13,396 bases of DNA from B8-G4 sp033720735 (lineage in GTDB: Bacteria > Bacteroidota > Bacteroidia > Chitinophagales > Saprospiraceae). The notes under the pieces were generated by a model. That model was not told the origin of the DNA. It saw only the letters and a program-made list of their open reading frames with translations, and did no database searches. The position numbers and the translations under genes are program-made. Position 1 is the stretch's first letter; the number at the start of each line of letters is the position of its first letter. Location: contig JAWWBX010000095.1 of the NCBI GenBank assembly GCA_033720735.1, forward strand, positions 1-13,396. Reading direction: 5' to 3'. Positions 6,852 through 13,396 of this stretch are shown piece after piece.

Positions 6852-6875
6852 CAGCCCGCTAATCCCGTATATTTA
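6845..6875 (+). promoter_or_regulatory. Candidate rightward promoter for the nine-residue repeat gene
   Basis: TTG (6845-6847), a 20-base spacer and TATATTTA (6868-6875) fit the Bacteroidota -33/-7 promoter with one mismatch in the -7 box. The transcript would carry a leader of about 285 bases before the ATG at 7167. A second, weaker pair (TTG at 7008-7010, TAATTTAA at 7029-7036, 18-base spacer) lies closer to the gene. Confidence 0.5.
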
Positions 6876-7166
6876 GATGTGAACATTCACCCGGCAATCT
6901 AACGCCTACCCGAGCACTACTACTCAAAACATGCTATTTACAACCCGGAAGCGTTCATCGCTCTTCAAGGTTGTGATTCATGGTCTTTCACGAAATGCGT
7001 GATCGCCTTGAATCCTGCACTTTTTTGTTAATTTAAGACCGGGAGTTTCCCACCGCCGTCCTTGCCATGCAAGGTGCCAGACCGAAGTTCCCGAGATTTT
7101 ACTGGACACACAATTATGCTCTGACCTGTACCCTTTTTCACTTATCAAAACCTAAAACGAATTACC
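6876..7166 (+). other. Long leader region of the nine-residue repeat gene
   Basis: The stretch between genes from 6715 to 7166 has no convincing gene. Its left end holds the leader of the leftward small gene, its middle holds two back-to-back promoters, and the rest is this long leader. The leader has an AT-rich block (7020-7036) that may be a second promoter. A 23-codon ORF (6931-7002) lacks a ribosome-binding site or any recognisable sequence. No riboswitch or strong hairpin was recognised by eye. Confidence 0.35.
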
Positions 7167-8381
7167 ATGGAAAAGAATCGCAAGTATTTTTATCTGATCG
7201 GTGGGCTGGTCATAGTCGCACTGGTCGGGTATTTCGTCGTCGGCGGCGGCTTTAACAGTTCGGCATCCGATGCTGCGGGTTCAGGGATCGAGGGCGTAAA
7301 GAAAGCCAAGAAGTACCGGAGCGGTAACACCGTTGCGGCCCTGGACCTGGATGGCGAAGACGTTCAGCAGCTCTTACAGAATGACGATTTCCAGAAGCTC
7401 GTCCAGGACGAAAGCTTCCGGGAGTTGATGCGCTCCGCGGCGTTTTCCAATCTCGCCAAAAGCGAGGAGTTCCTGGATGTCGTCCGGGACGACGCCTTCG
7501 TGGAGCTCTCCAAGGATGAGCGTTTGCTGGAACTGGCCCGTTCGTCGGCCTTCCGGGATGTCGCCAAATCCGAAGAGTTTGGACAACTCGTTTCTGATGA
7601 CGCGCTCACCGAGCTGGTCAAGAATGAAGAATACGCCCGTCTGGCCAGAACGTCGGTCTTCCGCGACGTGATGGGTGACGAGCGCTTCATGGAACTGGCC
7701 AAATCCGAGGGTGTCCAGCAACTGATCGACAACGAGTCATTCATGCGCGTCATGCGCAACCCCGCTTTTGTGACCGCTGCTCGGACCGAGGAGTTCAAGG
7801 AGTTGCTCCGCGACGAATCGACCTTGCGCAAGGTGGAGGGTGGCGACCGCAATGCACTGGCCAGCGACGAGCGTTACAAGGAACTCAAGAAAGTCGAAGG
7901 ACAGGTGGGACAGCTTCTGCAGAGCGATGATTTCAAGCAGCTCAAGCGGAGCGCCAGCTGGGAGTCGTTCAACAACTTTATCGGCTCGACCTGGTTTCAG
8001 GACATCGCTCCCAAAGAGCGATTCAAGGAACTGGCAGAGAATCCGGGTGTGATCAAGATCATCAAGGATGACTCGTTCAACCGCCTGGCCAGCGACAACC
8101 GCTTCAAGAAGCTCATGAAGAACGGTTCGTTTATGGACCTGATGAAGAGCGAGGCGTTTGTCACGCTTGCTTCTGATGAGCGTTTCGAAAAGGTCATGGA
8201 AGATTCACGCTTCCTTGAGCTGGCCAAGTCGGAAGAGTTTGCCAGCCTTGCCAGTGATGAGAAGTTTGCCAAGATGCTTGGCGACCGCTCATTTGGTACG
8301 CTTATGAAGAACGAGACGTTCAACCACGTATTGCAAAGTGACCAGTACGGGGATATCGAAAAGAAAATGATGAGCCGCTAG
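7167..8381 (+). CDS. Membrane-anchored protein of perfect nine-residue repeats
   Basis: Not a family I recognise with certainty. The 404-aa protein starts with a short basic stretch and one hydrophobic helix (about 8-26), then a Gly/Ser/Ala-rich linker to about 60, so the rest probably lies in the periplasm. From V66 to T219 an aromatic or aliphatic residue recurs every nine positions (F75, F84, F93, F102, F111 and so on). A second array runs from F277 to Y394 in the same way. Residues 220-276 form a degenerate middle with a phase shift. The unit is F-x-x-[LV]-[AVM]-x-[SD]-[ED]-x; examples are FRELMRSAA, FSNLAKSEE and FLELAKSEE. There are about 32 units, all charged and probably helical. Units such as NPAF and ENPGV recall STI1-type repeats (Hop, ubiquilin), a comparison I cannot test here. 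A scaffold or protein-binding role is inference. It is single-gene, with its own promoter region and a strong terminator. Confidence 0.88.
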   Translation: MEKNRKYFYLIGGLVIVALVGYFVVGGGFNSSASDAAGSGIEGVKKAKKYRSGNTVAALDLDGEDVQQLLQNDDFQKLVQDESFRELMRSAAFSNLAKSEEFLDVVRDDAFVELSKDERLLELARSSAFRDVAKSEEFGQLVSDDALTELVKNEEYARLARTSVFRDVMGDERFMELAKSEGVQQLIDNESFMRVMRNPAFVTAARTEEFKELLRDESTLRKVEGGDRNALASDERYKELKKVEGQVGQLLQSDDFKQLKRSASWESFNNFIGSTWFQDIAPKERFKELAENPGVIKIIKDDSFNRLASDNRFKKLMKNGSFMDLMKSEAFVTLASDERFEKVMEDSRFLELAKSEEFASLASDEKFAKMLGDRSFGTLMKNETFNHVLQSDQYGDIEKKMMSR

Positions 8382-8419
8382 GCGGCATCAGGCACTTCCC
8401 CCGGTGCTGAAAAAATTCA

Positions 8420-8450
8420 GGGAGGCAATCAGTGATTGCCTCCCTTTTTT
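8420..8450 (+). terminator. Strong terminator after the nine-residue repeat gene
   Basis: GGGAGGCAATCA and TGATTGCCTCCC (8420-8444) form a near-continuous 12-bp inverted repeat, followed by TTTTTT (8445-8450). This is a textbook Rho-independent terminator 38 bases after the stop codon. An A run (8410-8415) on the other side gives the minus strand a short T tract as well. It isolates the repeat gene from the peptidase gene that follows. Confidence 0.93.
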
Positions 8451-8511
8451 GATCGTGACACTCCCAAAGCGCCAACGCACGAACCCGTGAGCAACGCTTG
8501 AAACAACGCCT

Positions 8512-11500
8512 GTGAAAACACTACTTACCCTTTGTTCCTTCCTGCTTCTCTGTCTTCCCATCCGCGCGCAGTTTACCCTGTTGGAAACCAATGAGATGAG
8601 CCTGGTGACGTATGACTTTGGTCATCAGTACATCCTCAAACACGCGGGACGCTGCTTCCATAGCGCGCTGGATTTCCACAAGGAGCTGTTTGACTACAAG
8701 CCGACTGAACGCATTTCGTTACTCATTCAGGACTTTGGCGATTACGGCAACGCGGGCGCGACCGCAGTGCCGCGCAATGCCATCAGCATGGGGCTGTCCC
8801 CATTCAGCTACGCTTTTGAGACCAGCCCGGGTGGCGAGCGGGTCTACAGCATGATGAACCACGAGCTTGTGCACGTCGTCGCCCTCGACAACGCCACCAA
8901 AGCCGACCGCTTTTACCAGAAGCTCTTCCTGGGCAAGGTGCGCCCGACGGCCGACAACCCCATTTCGATGTTTTACAGCTACCTCACCTCCCCGCGACGC
9001 TACTCACCGCGCTGGTATCACGAGGGGATTGCTGCCTACGTCGAGACATGGATGGGTGGCGGGATCGGCCTGGCAATGGGGAGCTACGACGAGATGGTGT
9101 TCCGGACCCGCATCCTGGAGGACGCCCATATCTACAGCGCCCAGGGTCTGGAGTCAGAAGGCGTGACCACTGACTTTCAGGGACGTACGAATTCGTACCT
9201 CTACGGGACGCGTTTCATGGGGTATCTCGCCTACACCTACGGCCCGGAGAGTATTATTGAATGGGTCAAGCGCACGGACGGCAGCCGCCGCTCATTTGTC
9301 GGACAATTCAAACACGTATACGACAAATCCATCAACAAGGCCTGGAAAGAGTGGATTGATTTTGAGCGCCAGTGGCAAGGCCGCAACCTGGACACATTGG
9401 GTGCGGTTCCCTTTACCGAAGCGACCCCGGTGACGAAAAAGGCAGTGGGCTCGGTCTCCTACGCCCACTACGACCAGCAACGCAACCGCATCTACGTCGC
9501 CGTCAATTACCCGGGCCAGGTGCCCCATATCGCCGCGCTGGACCTCACCACCGGACGCTTGCGCAAATTGGTGGACGTCAAGGGCGCAGCATTGTTCTAT
9601 GTGACCTCCTTGATCCATGACCCGCAGGATGATGTCCTCTACTATACGGCCGACAATGATTCGTGGCGCGACCTGCATCGTTATGATCTGAAGACCGGCC
9701 GCACCACGCGCCTGCAAAAGGATGTGCGCACCGGCGACCTGGCGATGAATCGTGCCGATCGCTCCATCTGGGGAATCAAGCATCTCAACGGTATCTCCAC
9801 GATCGTACGCATCCCGCGCACGGTGGCAGGCAAACCGGAGCTTCCGCCATACAGTACGTGGCAGCAGGTGCACACCCTGCCCTACGGCGAGGATATCTTT
9901 GATATCGATATCTCCCCCGACGGCAAGATCCTGAGCGCCGCCGTTACGGACTTGCGCGGCAATCAATCCCTTCTGTTTTACGATATCCCGTCGTTCGAAA
10001 CGGAGAATCCGGTCATCGATACCGTAGCCAATTTTGAGATCACCTCGCCGCAAAGTTTCCGATTTACCGACGATGGCAAGTACCTGTACGGTTCGTCCTA
10101 CTACACCGGTGTGAGCAATATCTACCGGGTGGAAACCGAAACGAGGACGGCCGTGATCGTGAGCCATAGTCCGACAGGTTTGTTCCGGCCGGTGGTCATC
10201 GATGACGAACGCCTCTTTGCCTTCCAGTTTACCAGTGAGGGCTTTTTGCCGGTATATGTGCCGCGCGAACCCGTCAGTGATGTACCGGTCATCGACTTCC
10301 TCGGTAACGTCACGATCGAAAAACATCATGAGATCCTGCAGGGCTGGGAGATGCCGGTGTCAGCTGTCAACGAGATCAATCTCGACTCGCTGATCACTTT
10401 TGAGGGGCCCTACAAGCCCGGGCAATTGCTCCACCTCAATTACGGGTATCCCATCGTGGTCGGTTACAAGGACAACATCGGGCTCGGTTACAAATTCCAT
10501 ATGTCTGATCCGTTCAATTTCCGGGAGTTTGAATTTTCCGTAGCCTACACGCCATCGCGTTGGGTAAATGGCTGGGTGACAGACGAACCGCGCGATTCGG
10601 TTGACATTTCCAATGACGAGCAATGGCATATTTCGTTTCTCGCGGAACTGGGCCCGTGGACGATCGATGCCAGTTATAATGCCGCGGACTTTTACGATCT
10701 GTTCGGCCCGACCCAGAGTTCGCGCAAGGGGCTGCGTGTCGGTCTCAACTATGACAAATCCATCGTGTATGATCCACCGCGCGTCCTCGATTTCCGGGCT
10801 GGTCTGAGCGGTTTCTACGGACTGGACCAGTCGCCTGAGTTCCAGCAGATCCGGGCCCTGGGGTTCAACACCAATTTCTTCCTCAACCTGAGCAGCTCTC
10901 TGTCCTATCGTTCGCTCAAAGGTTCACTTGGCGGCGTCGATGCTGAAAAAGGGATCAGGACCATGTTATGGGGGTCGGTCGCCTCCTCGGCAGGCAATTA
11001 CTTCCCCAGGGTCGTGGGCACCCTTGACTACGGGATCCAGCTGCCTGGCAAGCATTTCTCGCTGTGGCTGCGCACTACCGCCGGCAATTCGTTCAGTGAT
11101 GAATTTAATCCCTTCACGCGGTTCGGGTTTGCCGCCTTCGGCAACAACTATGTCGATTATCAATCGACGCGGCAATATCGTGGACCGTTCTCTTTCGCAG
11201 GATTGCCGTACGACGCCGGCCGGTCGATCATCTCACAGCGGTTTGCCAAGGGAACGGCCGAGTTGGTCTTCCCACCGATCCGGTTCAAGAAGCTGGGCGG
11301 GTTCAATTTCTTTGCCAACTGGATGCAGCCGAGTGTCTTTGGTGGCGTCCTTACCTCTTCCGATACCGGCAGCCCGGATGAGGAATGGGCCAACCTGGGT
11401 GCACAGCTCGACATCCGGCTGGTCACCTTCTCGTTATTGCCTTCGACCATTTCGATCGGGTATGCCAAAGCCTGGGATATTGGCGACGCCGCTCCTCCGG

Positions 11501-11553
11501 GCATTCCCAAACAGTTTGACGAATTCATGATCTCACTCAAATTGCTGCAATAA
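8512..11553 (+). CDS. Secreted peptidase-MA-type metalloprotease fused to a beta-propeller-like region and outer-membrane barrel
   Basis: A 1013-aa three-part envelope protein starting at GTG, with a signal peptide ending near A19/Q20 (MKTLLTLCSFLLLCLPIRAQ). Residues about 25-290 form a gluzincin-like zinc protease: NHELVH (H117, E118, H121), with WYHEGIAAYVE supplying the third ligand E171, as in the peptidase MA family. Residues about 305-600 carry repeated beta-propeller blades (for example RIYVAVNYPG ... IAALDLTTGRL, FDIDISPDGKILSAA, FRFTDDGKYLYGSSYYTG), like TolB/WD40-type propellers. Residues about 640-1013 are rich in alternating aromatic and polar strands (GLGYKFHMSDPFNFREFEFS, GYAKAWDIGD) and look like an outer-membrane beta-barrel related to surface-antigen/BamA-type domains. 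The protease and propeller would then face the periplasm. The catalytic residues are intact. PrsW starts 16 bases downstream, so the two are probably co-transcribed. Substrate unknown. Confidence 0.83.
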   Translation: MKTLLTLCSFLLLCLPIRAQFTLLETNEMSLVTYDFGHQYILKHAGRCFHSALDFHKELFDYKPTERISLLIQDFGDYGNAGATAVPRNAISMGLSPFSYAFETSPGGERVYSMMNHELVHVVALDNATKADRFYQKLFLGKVRPTADNPISMFYSYLTSPRRYSPRWYHEGIAAYVETWMGGGIGLAMGSYDEMVFRTRILEDAHIYSAQGLESEGVTTDFQGRTNSYLYGTRFMGYLAYTYGPESIIEWVKRTDGSRRSFVGQFKHVYDKSINKAWKEWIDFERQWQGRNLDTLGAVPFTEATPVTKKAVGSVSYAHYDQQRNRIYVAVNYPGQVPHIAALDLTTGRLRKLVDVKGAALFYVTSLIHDPQDDVLYYTADNDSWRDLHRYDLKTGRTTRLQKDVRTGDLAMNRADRSIWGIKHLNGISTIVRIPRTVAGKPELPPYSTWQQVHTLPYGEDIFDIDISPDGKILSAAVTDLRGNQSLLFYDIPSFETENPVIDTVANFEITSPQSFRFTDDGKYLYGSSYYTGVSNIYRVETETRTAVIVSHSPTGLFRPVVIDDERLFAFQFTSEGFLPVYVPREPVSDVPVIDFLGNVTIEKHHEILQGWEMPVSAVNEINLDSLITFEGPYKPGQLLHLNYGYPIVVGYKDNIGLGYKFHMSDPFNFREFEFSVAYTPSRWVNGWVTDEPRDSVDISNDEQWHISFLAELGPWTIDASYNAADFYDLFGPTQSSRKGLRVGLNYDKSIVYDPPRVLDFRAGLSGFYGLDQSPEFQQIRALGFNTNFFLNLSSSLSYRSLKGSLGGVDAEKGIRTMLWGSVASSAGNYFPRVVGTLDYGIQLPGKHFSLWLRTTAGNSFSDEFNPFTRFGFAAFGNNYVDYQSTRQYRGPFSFAGLPYDAGRSIISQRFAKGTAELVFPPIRFKKLGGFNFFANWMQPSVFGGVLTSSDTGSPDEEWANLGAQLDIRLVTFSLLPSTISIGYAKAWDIGDAAPPGIPKQFDEFMISLKLLQ

Positions 11554-11569
11554 TCAACGCTGACCACCT

Positions 11570-12253
11570 ATGAGCCTGATCTTCCTGCTGGCCCTGGCCC
11601 TCGCTCCCGGCATGGCGATCGCGCTCTATATCTATCTGAAGGATGCGGACGAGCCGGAGCCCCTGCGGCCCCTGATCATGGGACTCAGCTTCGGCGTGCT
11701 GGCATTTGGCATCTCGATCGGTCTTGGGTTGTTGCTGTCTGGGGTCACCGATATCCGGGAGGGCGATTTCATCCAGCAGATGATCAAGGCATTCATCTTC
11801 GTCGGGCTCATTGAGGAGGGGAGCAAGTTTCTCTTCCTGCGCGGGGTCATGTACCGCAACCCGAATTTCAACGAGCCGTTCGATGGCATCGTGTATGCCG
11901 TGATGATCGGGATGGGCTTTGCGACAGCAGAGAACATTTTGTACGTGGTCAACGGCGACGCCGGCACTGCCATCATCCGCATGTTTACAGCCGTGCCCGC
12001 ACATGCCGTCTTTGCGGTCATCATGGGGTTCTTTGTGGGCGAGGCCAAGGTCTTCCCCACCAGTGCCGGGCTGTATGCGGGGATCGGCCTGTTCCTGGCC
12101 ACATTCGTGCACGGCGTGTACGACTACTTCCTGTTCATTTCCTTTGTGCCCGGATTGTGGATCCAGGCGATCATCTCGCTGATCATCGCCGTGGTGCTAT
12201 CGCATTTCGCCATGAAGCGCCACCAGGGGGACTCGAGGTTCAAATCGGATTAA
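11570..12253 (+). CDS. prsW: PrsW-family intramembrane metalloprotease
   Basis: A 227-aa polytopic membrane protein with the PrsW signatures: GLIEEGSKF (E82, E83), the FDGIVYAVMIGMGFATAENI stretch (E121, N122), AVPAHAVFAVIMG (H145) and FVHGVYDYFLF (H181). About seven or eight helices are predicted. PrsW of Bacillus subtilis cleaves the anti-sigma factor RsiW to start an envelope-stress response; relatives elsewhere have mostly unknown substrates. No sigma or anti-sigma gene is visible here. It sits 16 bases after the secreted metalloprotease gene and 24 bases before PycTM copy 2, so a three-gene operon is likely. The two proteases may act on envelope proteins (inference). Confidence 0.9.
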   Translation: MSLIFLLALALAPGMAIALYIYLKDADEPEPLRPLIMGLSFGVLAFGISIGLGLLLSGVTDIREGDFIQQMIKAFIFVGLIEEGSKFLFLRGVMYRNPNFNEPFDGIVYAVMIGMGFATAENILYVVNGDAGTAIIRMFTAVPAHAVFAVIMGFFVGEAKVFPTSAGLYAGIGLFLATFVHGVYDYFLFISFVPGLWIQAIISLIIAVVLSHFAMKRHQGDSRFKSD

Positions 12254-12262
12254 CGAATTGCC

Positions 12263-12270
12263 TATCTTGA
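12263..12270 (+). promoter_or_regulatory. Candidate -7 promoter element for PycTM copy 2, near-leaderless
   Basis: TATCTTGA (12263-12270) ends seven bases before the ATG at 12278, exactly as the similar TATCTTAT does before PycTM copy 1. Over the 21 bases up to and including each ATG the two genes match at 15 positions. The -33 region has only TTC (12239-12241), at a spacing of 21. The conserved layout suggests that both copies have a private near-leaderless promoter in addition to any read-through. Confidence 0.4.
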
Positions 12271-12277
12271 GTCGGGC

Positions 12278-12835
12278 ATGGAATCCGTAGCAACATCGAC
12301 GCCTCTCCAGACCGACCACAGTGGCCGCGAAATGCTGTTCAAGGTCTCTGCCGAGAAGCAGCTCGGTCTGATCACCATCGCCGACAACAAAGCCAATGTC
12401 ATCACTGCGATCAATGCGGTACTGATCGTCCTGATCGTGATCGTGCTCAGCTCGGGTATGTCGGTCGGCGGTTCGCCCATCAACGAACGACTGGAGTTTG
12501 TGATCCCGCTCGGGATCATCCTGGGCTTCGGGGCCATCTCAGCCATCTTTGCCATACTTGCCCTCAAGCCCAAGATCATCCGCGCACGTGAACAGCAGGC
12601 GCGGAGCACCCTGTTCTTCAGCAACTACTATCGCAAATCTCTCGATGAATACAAAGCGGATCTGCAACAGGTCATGTCTTCCCGGGAGGCCATTTACGAC
12701 CAGCTGATGACCGACATGTACCACAACGGGCTGGTCCTCGAGCGCAAGTATGCACTCCTGGGCATCGCGTATACACTCTTCCTGCTGGCGATCGCATGCA
12801 GCGTGACGTCGTACGTCATTATTGCGGTGATGTAA
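12278..12835 (+). CDS. Pycsar effector-type membrane protein (PycTM/DUF5706 family), copy 2
   Basis: The 185-aa paralogue of the protein at 2739-3335. Residues 17-185 align with residues 30-198 of copy 1 without a gap and about 51% identical by hand count. Conserved blocks are LFKVSAEKQLGL with IADNKANVITAIN before helix 1 (about 38-59), then helix 2 (about 74-97), the LKPKIIR and LFFSNYYRKSLDEY segment, the IYDQLMTDMYHNGLVLERKY stretch, and helix 3 (about 161-184). The pattern is that of PycTM, the membrane effector of Pycsar systems. As with copy 1, no cyclase is adjacent, and the protein has no HD or other enzymatic fusion. It follows prsW by 24 bases and probably shares its transcript. 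Confidence 0.78.
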   Translation: MESVATSTPLQTDHSGREMLFKVSAEKQLGLITIADNKANVITAINAVLIVLIVIVLSSGMSVGGSPINERLEFVIPLGIILGFGAISAIFAILALKPKIIRAREQQARSTLFFSNYYRKSLDEYKADLQQVMSSREAIYDQLMTDMYHNGLVLERKYALLGIAYTLFLLAIACSVTSYVIIAVM

Positions 12836-12845
12836 GGCGTACCCA

Positions 12846-12876
12846 TTGCATCCAACCCCGATTTTCCCTACCTTAT
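12846..12876 (+). promoter_or_regulatory. Promoter for the gene at the right edge
   Basis: TTG (12846-12848), a 20-base spacer and TACCTTAT (12869-12876) match the Bacteroidota -33/-7 promoter in spacing and in four of six fixed -7 bases. It would give a leader of about 150 bases before the ATG at 13032. No structured element was recognised in that leader. The promoter makes the last gene a separate unit from the PycTM copy 2 group. Confidence 0.5.
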
Positions 12877-13031
12877 CAGTTCGCACTGATCCCCGCCGCA
12901 GCATACCGTGAGGAACACGAACCGGCCGACCACATGACCCGTCAGCCGCCGATCAAGGGAACCGATGCCAGGGCAGCGATCACCGTGTCGCAAGTTTGCA
13001 ACGACTCATTCACTAAAAAACCAATTGAGAC

Positions 13032-13396
13032 ATGAAAACCTACCTGCAGGAGCTCAAAACCCGATTTAGCAAATACCGCGCCACCTGGGTCCCCGACAAG
13101 CAAGTCCGGATCGGCTGGGTGGGCACCCTCGAAGACAATGTGTTCACCCTGCGCACTACCCTTGACGATGAAGGCATCCCTTACCGTGTCGTAGAGGATG
13201 AGAGCGAGGCCGACTGGGATTATCAATCCGAAGGGGGTTCGACGATCACCGCCAAACTGGCCGGAGAAGCCTCTCCACCGGGATCGCAGCTTGGACAGGC
13301 TGACGCTGGCTTCTCCATCCAGTTCAACCGCGAGAAGGCGACCGTCCTGAAACTCGGCAAGGTCAAGGTGCACCAGATCCTCAACCTGGCCGCCAT
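13032..13396 (+). CDS. Unrecognised protein, 3' end outside the window
   Basis: An open frame of 121 codons runs from the ATG at 13032 off the right edge. The start is supported by codon usage, by the candidate promoter upstream and by a GAGA four bases before the ATG. The protein begins MKTYLQELKTRFSKYRATWV and has no signal peptide or membrane helix. It looks like a compact beta-rich soluble domain with an acidic patch (VVEDESEADWD), a SEGGSTITAKLAGEA stretch and an LGQADAGFSIQF motif. I do not recognise the family, although the ADAG-x-x-I-x-F pattern recalls uncharacterised soluble proteins of several phyla. Partial at the 3' side; no function is proposed. Confidence 0.75.
   Translation, partial: MKTYLQELKTRFSKYRATWVPDKQVRIGWVGTLEDNVFTLRTTLDDEGIPYRVVEDESEADWDYQSEGGSTITAKLAGEASPPGSQLGQADAGFSIQFNREKATVLKLGKVKVHQILNLAA

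Noticed and set aside
6931..7002. A 23-codon ORF in the leader of the repeat gene
   Set aside because: It has no ribosome-binding site, an ordinary length for chance, and no recognisable regulatory sequence such as a run of one amino acid.
7364..7852. Long leftward open frames inside the repeat gene
   Set aside because: They arise because the repeated codons avoid stops on the opposite strand. They are Ser/Arg-rich with no family resemblance and no start signals.
7362..8350. Evenly spaced 27-base repetition that could suggest a CRISPR or DNA repeat array
   Set aside because: The period is that of a nine-residue protein repeat. The DNA of the units differs widely, there are no spacers, and the whole block is one open frame.
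9292..10329. A 345-aa leftward frame opposite the metalloprotease gene
   Set aside because: It lies wholly opposite a long gene with clear domains, has a His/Val/Asp-rich composition typical of antisense shadow, and shows no motif.
11570..12253. CPBP/Abi-type CAAX protease instead of PrsW
   Set aside because: The EExxK motif, the FDG block and the AENI and HGVYD motifs fit PrsW better than the EExxxR pattern of CPBP proteases.

Overview
The window is about 13.4 kb of GC-rich chromosome, probably from a Bacteroidota bacterium. Four things point there: a proline-rich energy-transducer TonB ending in the family's typical C-terminus, candidate promoters of the TTG / TAnnTTTG type, almost no Shine-Dalgarno sequences, and two membrane proteins of the PycTM/DUF5706 type that is common in this phylum. 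The TonB insert with a Cys pair (FPGCEDL ... LCADQKLLEF) and the high GC resemble Saprospiria/Lewinella-like genomes; this placement is inference. No tRNA, rRNA, CRISPR, IS element or phage gene is visible.

Left part (1-3912). A TonB gene reads leftward to a clean terminator at the window edge. Divergent from it are a lipoprotein of the UshA/5'-nucleotidase metallophosphatase family, a small three-helix membrane protein of the Pycsar-effector type (PycTM copy 1), and a stand-alone two-CBS-domain protein.

Centre (3965-6714). A TetA-like MFS transporter reads rightward. It converges on a leftward group: a 53-aa DUF6435/Lacal_2735-type protein, a Cys glutathione peroxidase whose start lies one base past the small gene's stop, and a lipoprotein beta-carbonic anhydrase. 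This group looks like envelope and oxidative-stress housekeeping. Its best promoter lies back to back with a rightward promoter around 6845-6851.

Right part (7167-13396). First comes a membrane-anchored protein built almost wholly of perfect nine-residue repeats, followed by a textbook terminator. Next is a possible operon: a 1013-aa secreted protein joining a peptidase-MA-type zinc protease, a beta-propeller-like region and a probable outer-membrane barrel; a PrsW-family intramembrane protease; and PycTM copy 2. The two PycTM copies align without gaps over 169 residues at about 51% identity (hand count) and share a near-leaderless promoter layout. The last gene has its own good promoter and a 5' leader, is cut by the window edge, and was not recognised.

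Most of the window is ordinary envelope and stress biology. The points most worth pursuing are the two PycTM-like effectors without a nucleotide cyclase beside them, the nine-residue repeat protein, and the protease-propeller-barrel fusion next to PrsW.
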